Assembly: GCA_038232215.1 (NCBI GenBank)
Contig: JBBSIG010000116.1
Location: 1 to 7,989 of the forward strand
Source of the DNA: JBBSIG01 sp038232215
Lineage (GTDB): Bacteria; Actinomycetota; Thermoleophilia; Gaiellales; Gaiellaceae
Reading direction: 5' to 3'
Length of the DNA: 7,989 nt
A program made the translations under genes and the position numbers. Shown here piece after piece: positions 7,692 through 7,989 of the stretch; position 1 is the first letter of the stretch, and each line of letters opens with the position of its first letter. The notes under the pieces are model-generated. The model did not search any database. It saw only the letters and a list, made by a program, of their open reading frames with translations, and was not told where the DNA came from.

Positions 7692-7989
7692 GGCCGCTCC
7701 TCGCCGTCGACGGCGACTCGTTCGCGCACCGGGCATATCACGCCCTGCCGAAGTCGATCCGCCGCGCGGAGGGGCGACCTGCGGGCGCCCTCGTCGGCTT
7801 CGCGAACATGCTGCTGCGGCTGTGGGAGAGCGAGCGTCCGCGGGCTGTCGTCGTCGGCTGGGACACCCTCACGGTGCCCACGTACCGCCACGAGGCCTTT
7901 CCCGGCTACCAGGGCGGGCGCGAGTTCGACGCCGAGCTGCTCGAGCAGCTCGAGCTCCTGCCCGAGCTCGTGCGCTCCCTCGGGTTCGC
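7688..7989 (+). CDS. 5'-3' exonuclease, N-terminal part (partial)
   Basis: 100 complete codons before the window ends. The start LLAVDGDSFAHRAYHALP matches the first metal-binding strand of the PIN/FEN-like 5' nuclease domain, with D8 as the likely metal ligand (equivalent to the first Asp of the polymerase I 5' nuclease). VVVGWDTLTVPTYRHEAFPG (residues 54-73) followed by YQGGR covers the second metal ligand D59 and the arginine/tyrosine-rich stretch of the helical arch. It would remove 5' flaps or RNA primers. Whether it is a stand-alone nuclease of about 300 residues or the head of DNA polymerase I cannot be told here; the N-terminus resembles the stand-alone actinobacterial type. The GTG at 7688 overlaps the plsC stop (GTGA), and no separate ribosome site is visible, which points to coupled translation. 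Confidence 0.85.
   Translation, partial: MRPLLAVDGDSFAHRAYHALPKSIRRAEGRPAGALVGFANMLLRLWESERPRAVVVGWDTLTVPTYRHEAFPGYQGGREFDAELLEQLELLPELVRSLGF

Overview
The window is very GC-rich, about two thirds to 70 percent G+C by eye. It uses GTG and TTG starts freely and has weak or absent Shine-Dalgarno sites before several genes. The protein set is an actinobacterial-style DEDD-exonuclease/UvrC-like fusion, an RpoD-like sigma factor with a short region 1.1, a TopB-type topoisomerase and an apparently stand-alone-type 5'-3' exonuclease. This suggests an actinobacterium, most likely of the Thermoleophilia (Gaiellales/Solirubrobacterales) branch. That placement is inference from protein style, not a database result.

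Layout, left to right. (1) 1-423, minus: N-terminal part of a family-4-like glycosyltransferase that runs off the window. (2) 442-1599, minus: a secreted family-5 (Dpp/Opp-type) ABC substrate-binding protein that stops after 385 residues, right after the conserved YDPEK motif, with only 18 bases before the glycosyltransferase start. It has lost about a quarter of the usual length. (3) 1600-1711: a divergent regulatory region with a perfect hairpin in the binding-protein leader and, facing right, a compact promoter whose -35/-10 spacer is filled by a LexA-type SOS box. (4) 1712-3421, plus: DEDDh exonuclease fused to a GIY-YIG (UvrC/Cho-like) nuclease, converging with the next gene at a 12-base gap. 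(5) 3434-4552, minus: RpoD-like sigma factor. (6) 4644-6827, minus: DNA topoisomerase III-type enzyme. (7) 6828-7076: a 249-base divergent intergenic region holding two related palindromic hairpin elements and four copies of ACATGT. (8) 7077-7691, plus: PlsC-type 1-acyl-glycerol-3-phosphate acyltransferase, overlapping by 4 bases (9) 7688-7989, plus: a 5'-3' exonuclease cut by the window end.

Functional themes: three of the seven genes (exonuclease/GIY-YIG fusion, topoisomerase, 5'-3' exonuclease) handle DNA damage, recombination or topology, and one of them appears SOS-controlled. The sigma factor and acyltransferase are housekeeping. The left edge (glycosyltransferase next to a decayed transporter component) looks like a rearranged accessory boundary. 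The most notable signals are the SOS promoter with a probable leaderless GTG start at 1712, the pair of palindromic elements at 6878-7044, and the truncation junction near 465. No tRNA, rRNA, CRISPR array or transposase gene was seen.
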